From the NCBI GenBank assembly GCA_030619415.1, contig JAUXBM010000007.1:1-17953 (forward strand): DNA of 17,953 nt, written 5' to 3'. How positions within the stretch are numbered: position 1 is the first letter of the stretch; the number at the start of each line of letters is the position of its first letter. A model generated the notes under the pieces. The model searched no databases and had not been told where the DNA came from. It worked only from the letters and a program-made list of their open reading frames with translations. This document shows positions 14,562 to 17,953 of the stretch, piece by piece. Origin of the DNA: Chlorobiota bacterium. Its GTDB lineage: Bacteria; Bacteroidota; Bacteroidia; Bacteroidales; F082. A program made the translations under genes and the position numbers.

Positions 14562-17017
14562 TGTTACGGGTTTCGGGTTTCGGGTTTCATGATTACAATA
14601 GGAGTCTTGCTTTATTCCTGCTTGTTATTTTAATTCTTATTGAATTTCCTCTTTTTTCACAAACCTATTTTAATAACCTGGAGGATTCTACTTTTTCATC
14701 AAGGTGGATTAATGTAATGACTGATAGTGGATATGCACATTCAGGTCACCAGTATGCTATTTTAAAGACTGATTCTCCTTACGGATTGGGACTGGAAAGC
14801 GCCTTCCCGGAAGAAATAAAGGGAACAACATGTTCGATGAAGGTGAGTGGATGGGTCAAAAGCAATGTGAAAAATGACAGGGCTGTTTTTGTTATTACTG
14901 TAATTAACGACAAGGGTGACTTATTGTGGCGTTCTATTGAACTCTCACCGGTTTTGCATGAAGCTGATAAGTGGTTTCAATTCTCTGATTCACTCCGAAT
15001 CCCGGGAGCTGTCACCAATGAAGGAATCATTAAAGCCTATTTGTGGAACAACGATGAGCAGGACAGTATTGCTATCGATGACCTAAAATTTGAATTTACA
15101 CCTTTACCAAACCCTTCTTTTATTCCCAATGTTTTATTGTTTAATGTGAAGCCTGCCGATACAACGGACCGGCTCTTAATAAGCAACAAATTTTACTCGG
15201 TTTTCTACAATGAGGAAAGTAAGAGCCTCAGTGTAATCAGCAAATCAGGGCAGTATTTAATTAACAATATTTGGTATCATGATGAGAGAAATTCCGGAGG
15301 TGCTGATCTTGTCAGGGATGTTTCGTTAACACTTCATAAAGTAAAATTAAAAAAAGGAAAATCGAATTTAATTTTTACCGCGAAAAGTGCCGGTCTCGAT
15401 TTGAAAATAATACTGACCTGTGATCAGGAAAGCCCGAATATCGAATTTTTTGTGGAAGAAAAATACAAATCCGCACAGCTTGTAGGACGGGAGTCATTAG
15501 TTCTTCAGAGCGGACAGGAGGTTGTTGAGGTTTACCGGGCAAACCGGAAATCAGAAATTGAAGATTTTCAGGAGGAATACTGGCTCGGCAAGCAGGGTGC
15601 TAAATTCGGGAAACGAATCAATTCATGGCTGATCTATCATCAGCCGGGGATATCCTCGTTGCAGCTAAATACGATAGATAATCAATTGTGGATCAATCTG
15701 GATTACAATAAAGATCATCCTTTTCTTCATTTTCCCCTGAATAACGATACGACTGATTTGATTGAAGATTGGTCGGAAAGCAATTATGGCAGAGCCCAAA
15801 AAAGAACATATTCATTTTCCATTTTTGCAGGAATTGAAATTAGTCACCTTCCCCGTTTCATGAAAAATCCGAATGGTTTTTTGGCCACCTATATTTGGAC
15901 TGAGCATGCTGATTTTACAAATATCGGAACGAACCGTGCGGTTTATTTTGGGTCGGAGAAAATAACCAAATCAGAAAATGCAATTGGTGGATTTGTGAAA
16001 TACAATATTCCCGTCACCAAAAGTGTGTTTTATCACAATCCTGACAAGATTACGAATGCTGAAATTTCGAACGGTGAATTTCAGGAAATGGAAAGTGCAA
16101 TAAAGACTGATTCGGCTTTTCAGGATTTCCTGGAACAAATTCAAAAAACGGGTCACGACATTTGCCTCCATACGCCTGAACAATTCACCTCGAACAAGCG
16201 ATTTATGAGGCAGGCTTTGCGCTACATGAATAAGCATTTTGGATCACCATCATGGATTGATCATGGATATAACAACCATGCGGAAAATAATCGTGAGGAT
16301 CTTGTTTGTGATGGATTTACGAAAAGATCATCTAATTATTCCGGAAGACTTTGGGATAAAAATCAAATAAAGTATTTCTGGAATCCCTATTATGAAGATT
16401 TCCTGACTTTTGATGACTGGCAGTTTGGTCAGTTTATCGACAAGCCTTTTCATGGTTTTGGAGATTTTTTACCGAACCCTGATTATTGGCAGCACACAAC
16501 ACGGACATCAGAAATTTATCACTGGCCTACCAAAAGTGTGATCTTCATTAATCATGATGAGAAGTGGGATTTTCATTTCAACGAGACAATCCTTAACGAG
16601 TTTGTAAAAAGCTGGTCCGTGGAAATGAACCATTGCTATCCTGCCTGGGTTGATTCTGAAAAAGGATTTTGGTATTGCGATGAAAATGGGGTTGTCGCAG
16701 CACGAAACGGGTTTAATAGAGCCCTTGAGCGAATGGCAAAACTCAGGGATTCGGGAAAGTTGAACATTGCGACTATCCATGATTTTCTGGATTATCAACT
16801 GGCTGTTGAGCAGGTAGATTTTGAAATATTACAGGATGGCAGGATAAAAGTGACCAATAACAGCAACGAAGAAATTAAAGGGCTTTCTTTCGCCACCCGA
16901 TCCCGGTTGGTATTGGTCGACAATTTGGAGCCAAAACAAAAAACCGCAGATGATGATTTGGTTTTTTGGTTTGACCTGGAGGTTGGGGAAAGCAGGATTA
17001 TTCAGATTGCGGATTAA
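14561..17017 (+). CDS. Secreted large protein with polysaccharide-deacetylase-like region
   Basis: An 818-residue exported protein. The start is ATG in the sequence TAATG, sharing one base with the butyrate-kinase stop, so translation may be coupled. Residues 15-34 are a long hydrophobic signal helix ending LFSQ. Residues 35-182 look like a beta-sandwich carbohydrate-binding-type module (VSGWVKS, ending IDDLKFEF). A second beta-rich part follows (about 205-425). Residues about 441-700 resemble the NodB/glycoside-hydrolase-deacetylase barrel: an acidic strand end TEHAD (447-451), GHDICLHTPE (531-540) and WIDHGYNNH (565-573) supply metal-site-like His and Asp residues. A C-terminal beta domain ends the chain. 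It is plausibly an envelope or extracellular enzyme on a glycan, substrate unknown. I cannot place it in a named family with certainty. Its pairing with butyrate kinase is functionally puzzling. Confidence 0.6.
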   Translation: MLRVSGFGFHDYNRSLALFLLVILILIEFPLFSQTYFNNLEDSTFSSRWINVMTDSGYAHSGHQYAILKTDSPYGLGLESAFPEEIKGTTCSMKVSGWVKSNVKNDRAVFVITVINDKGDLLWRSIELSPVLHEADKWFQFSDSLRIPGAVTNEGIIKAYLWNNDEQDSIAIDDLKFEFTPLPNPSFIPNVLLFNVKPADTTDRLLISNKFYSVFYNEESKSLSVISKSGQYLINNIWYHDERNSGGADLVRDVSLTLHKVKLKKGKSNLIFTAKSAGLDLKIILTCDQESPNIEFFVEEKYKSAQLVGRESLVLQSGQEVVEVYRANRKSEIEDFQEEYWLGKQGAKFGKRINSWLIYHQPGISSLQLNTIDNQLWINLDYNKDHPFLHFPLNNDTTDLIEDWSESNYGRAQKRTYSFSIFAGIEISHLPRFMKNPNGFLATYIWTEHADFTNIGTNRAVYFGSEKITKSENAIGGFVKYNIPVTKSVFYHNPDKITNAEISNGEFQEMESAIKTDSAFQDFLEQIQKTGHDICLHTPEQFTSNKRFMRQALRYMNKHFGSPSWIDHGYNNHAENNREDLVCDGFTKRSSNYSGRLWDKNQIKYFWNPYYEDFLTFDDWQFGQFIDKPFHGFGDFLPNPDYWQHTTRTSEIYHWPTKSVIFINHDEKWDFHFNETILNEFVKSWSVEMNHCYPAWVDSEKGFWYCDENGVVAARNGFNRALERMAKLRDSGKLNIATIHDFLDYQLAVEQVDFEILQDGRIKVTNNSNEEIKGLSFATRSRLVLVDNLEPKQKTADDDLVFWFDLEVGESRIIQIAD
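14567..14588 (+). repeat. Heptanucleotide tandem repeat in the 5' coding region
   Basis: CGGGTTT is repeated three times exactly (14567-14587) plus one further C, starting at the third codon of the secreted-protein gene and encoding RVSGFGF. The 7-base unit is not a multiple of three, so loss or gain of one copy would shift the frame ahead of the signal peptide. Similar GGGTTTC strings occur between genes in Bacteroidota, so it may be a relic that became coding. Confidence 0.6.
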
Positions 17018-17035
17018 ACGTTTAAGAAAACAGAC

Positions 17036-17953
17036 TTACTCCAACATACCCAAGAAATTATCCTTATTAATTATTTCAAAGCTCGCATTGGCATAGGTGT
17101 TTAACCATTCTTTTTGAATTTTTGTTTTTTTGGGATTCCACTTAAATTCATATCCGTACAACTTCCCATTTCTTTCTTCTACAAAATCCACTTCCTTCTT
17201 ATCGTAAGTACGCCAAAAATAATTGTTGCTGAATATTTTGTTGTAATGTTGCTTTTTGATCCTTTCCATGACCATAAAGTTCTCCCACAACATTCCAATA
17301 TCATTTCGTTGATCGAGCATATTAAAGTTGTTGATGATGGCATTGCGTAAGCCTACATCGAAAAAATAATAGCGATGCATTTTTGTAACTTCCTTTCGCA
17401 AATTACCAGAGTATCCACTTATTCTTTTAACAATAAAAGCTTTTTCCAACAAATCAAGATACCTGCTCACTGTTTGTTTCGACATTTCCAATGCATTCCC
17501 CAATTCGCTCAAAGAAACTTCATTTCCAATTTGATAAGCGAGGAGTTTTAACAGATCGTATAATTTATCTGCGTTTCTGATATTTTCCAATTCCAAAATG
17601 TCTTTTAGCATATAAGCGTTTCTCAGTTCGTGCAAATAGCTAACCTTTTCATTATTATTTCCAGCATCCAAAACTTCCGGATACATTCCGAAGATTAAAA
17701 AGTTTTCAAGGTTTTGGAAAATATACATTCCCCCAAATTGGTTTTTTAACTCGGTAACAGAAACAGGAAACAACATATTGGTAATACTACGACCGGTTAG
17801 AGGCTCACCTACCCGGGAAGAAAGTTGAAAAGAGGAAGACCCGCTGGCAACAATTATCGCCTGGGGTAAGTTGTCAATGAGTATTTTCAGTCCCCAGCCT
17901 ATTTTTGAAATTCTTTGGGCCTCATCAATAAAAATTAAATCATAATCTTGCAG
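17036..17953 (-). CDS. AAA-type ATPase with DUF4143 domain, 5' end cut by the window edge
   Basis: The minus-strand frame stays open from the stop at 17036 to the window edge, giving 305 residues without the N-terminus; the ATG at 17776 is internal. The first visible residues read LQDYDLIFIDEAQRI, a Walker B strand with Asp-Glu, followed by ASGSSSFQLSS and EPLTGRS, which are typical of the AAA_14/DUF4143 family. The Walker A segment must lie beyond the edge. A helix-turn-helix stretch (SLSELGNALEMSKQTVSRYL) is encoded near 17454-17514. The C-terminal DUF4143 part contains EVDFV and YEFKW, which resemble the D...ExK core of PD-(D/E)xK nuclease folds. These ATPases are very common in Bacteroidota and archaea, often patchily distributed and of unknown role. 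It converges on the secreted-protein gene with an 18-base gap that contains the palindrome TTAAACGTTTAA (17014-17025). Confidence 0.88.
   Translation of the reverse strand: MQDYDLIFIDEAQRISKIGWGLKILIDNLPQAIIVASGSSSFQLSSRVGEPLTGRSITNMLFPVSVTELKNQFGGMYIFQNLENFLIFGMYPEVLDAGNNNEKVSYLHELRNAYMLKDILELENIRNADKLYDLLKLLAYQIGNEVSLSELGNALEMSKQTVSRYLDLLEKAFIVKRISGYSGNLRKEVTKMHRYYFFDVGLRNAIINNFNMLDQRNDIGMLWENFMVMERIKKQHYNKIFSNNYFWRTYDKKEVDFVEERNGKLYGYEFKWNPKKTKIQKEWLNTYANASFEIINKDNFLGMLE

Noticed and set aside
17036..17776. Treating the DUF4143 gene as a complete 246-residue protein
   Set aside because: The frame continues upstream without a stop to the window edge and encodes Walker B (FIDEAQ), so the ATG at 17776 is internal and the gene is cut by the window.

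Overview
This looks like a piece of a Bacteroidota chromosome, probably a Bacteroidales/Marinilabiliales-type anaerobe or facultative anaerobe (lineage is inference). The grounds are: a carboxypeptidase-like regulatory domain fused to a TonB-dependent receptor, a HYC_CC_PP-type small Cys-rich protein, A+T-rich leaders with little Shine-Dalgarno signal, several TAnnTTTG-like -7 boxes upstream of starts, and dispersed intergenic repeats with the core GGGGAGGTG..GGAGGGG. I see no tRNA, rRNA, CRISPR array or insertion sequence. Apart from the gene cut by the right edge, all reading frames are intact.

Layout. 95-499 (+): YjbQ/UPF0047 family protein. 685-4213 (-): a beta-oxidation block transcribed leftward as enoyl-CoA hydratase, long-form 3-hydroxyacyl-CoA dehydrogenase, SCP-x-type thiolase, closed by a good intrinsic terminator at 632-666. 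4389-7659 (+): a metal-handling cassette of three exported, cysteine-bearing proteins: HYC_CC_PP-like, TonB-dependent receptor with a Cys-Cys pair in its plug, and an HMA-domain protein. 7660-7803: compound intergenic repeats and hairpins between convergent genes. 7804-9882 (-): membrane-anchored Fe-S oxidoreductase of the ETF:(mena)quinone oxidoreductase type (EtfD/EMO). Divergent from it, 10023-13394 (+): fused isobutyryl-CoA mutase IcmF. 13485-14561 (+): butyrate-kinase-like protein with altered nucleotide-site motifs. 14561-17017 (+): large secreted protein with a polysaccharide-deacetylase-like region, whose start codon overlaps the kinase stop (TAATG). 17036-17953 (-): AAA/DUF4143 ATPase, running off the right edge.

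How it fits together (inference). Hydratase, dehydrogenase and thiolase interconvert crotonyl-CoA-type intermediates and acetyl-CoA. The Fe-S protein would pass electrons from acyl-CoA dehydrogenases, via ETF, to the quinone pool. IcmF would interconvert butyryl-CoA and isobutyryl-CoA, and a butyrate kinase would normally link butyryl-phosphate to butyrate. Thus the non-metal genes form a short-chain acyl-CoA neighbourhood able to handle straight and branched C4 acids. EtfAB, acyl-CoA dehydrogenase and phosphate butyryltransferase are not in the window.

The most unusual points are: (1) the butyrate kinase homologue has changed most of its phosphate- and adenosine-loop residues; (2) the first CCG domain of the Fe-S reductase lacks all its expected cysteines while the second keeps them; (3) the three-gene metal cassette, in which every member carries adjacent or paired cysteines; (4) two copies of an intergenic repeat whose inner stem differs by compensatory changes.
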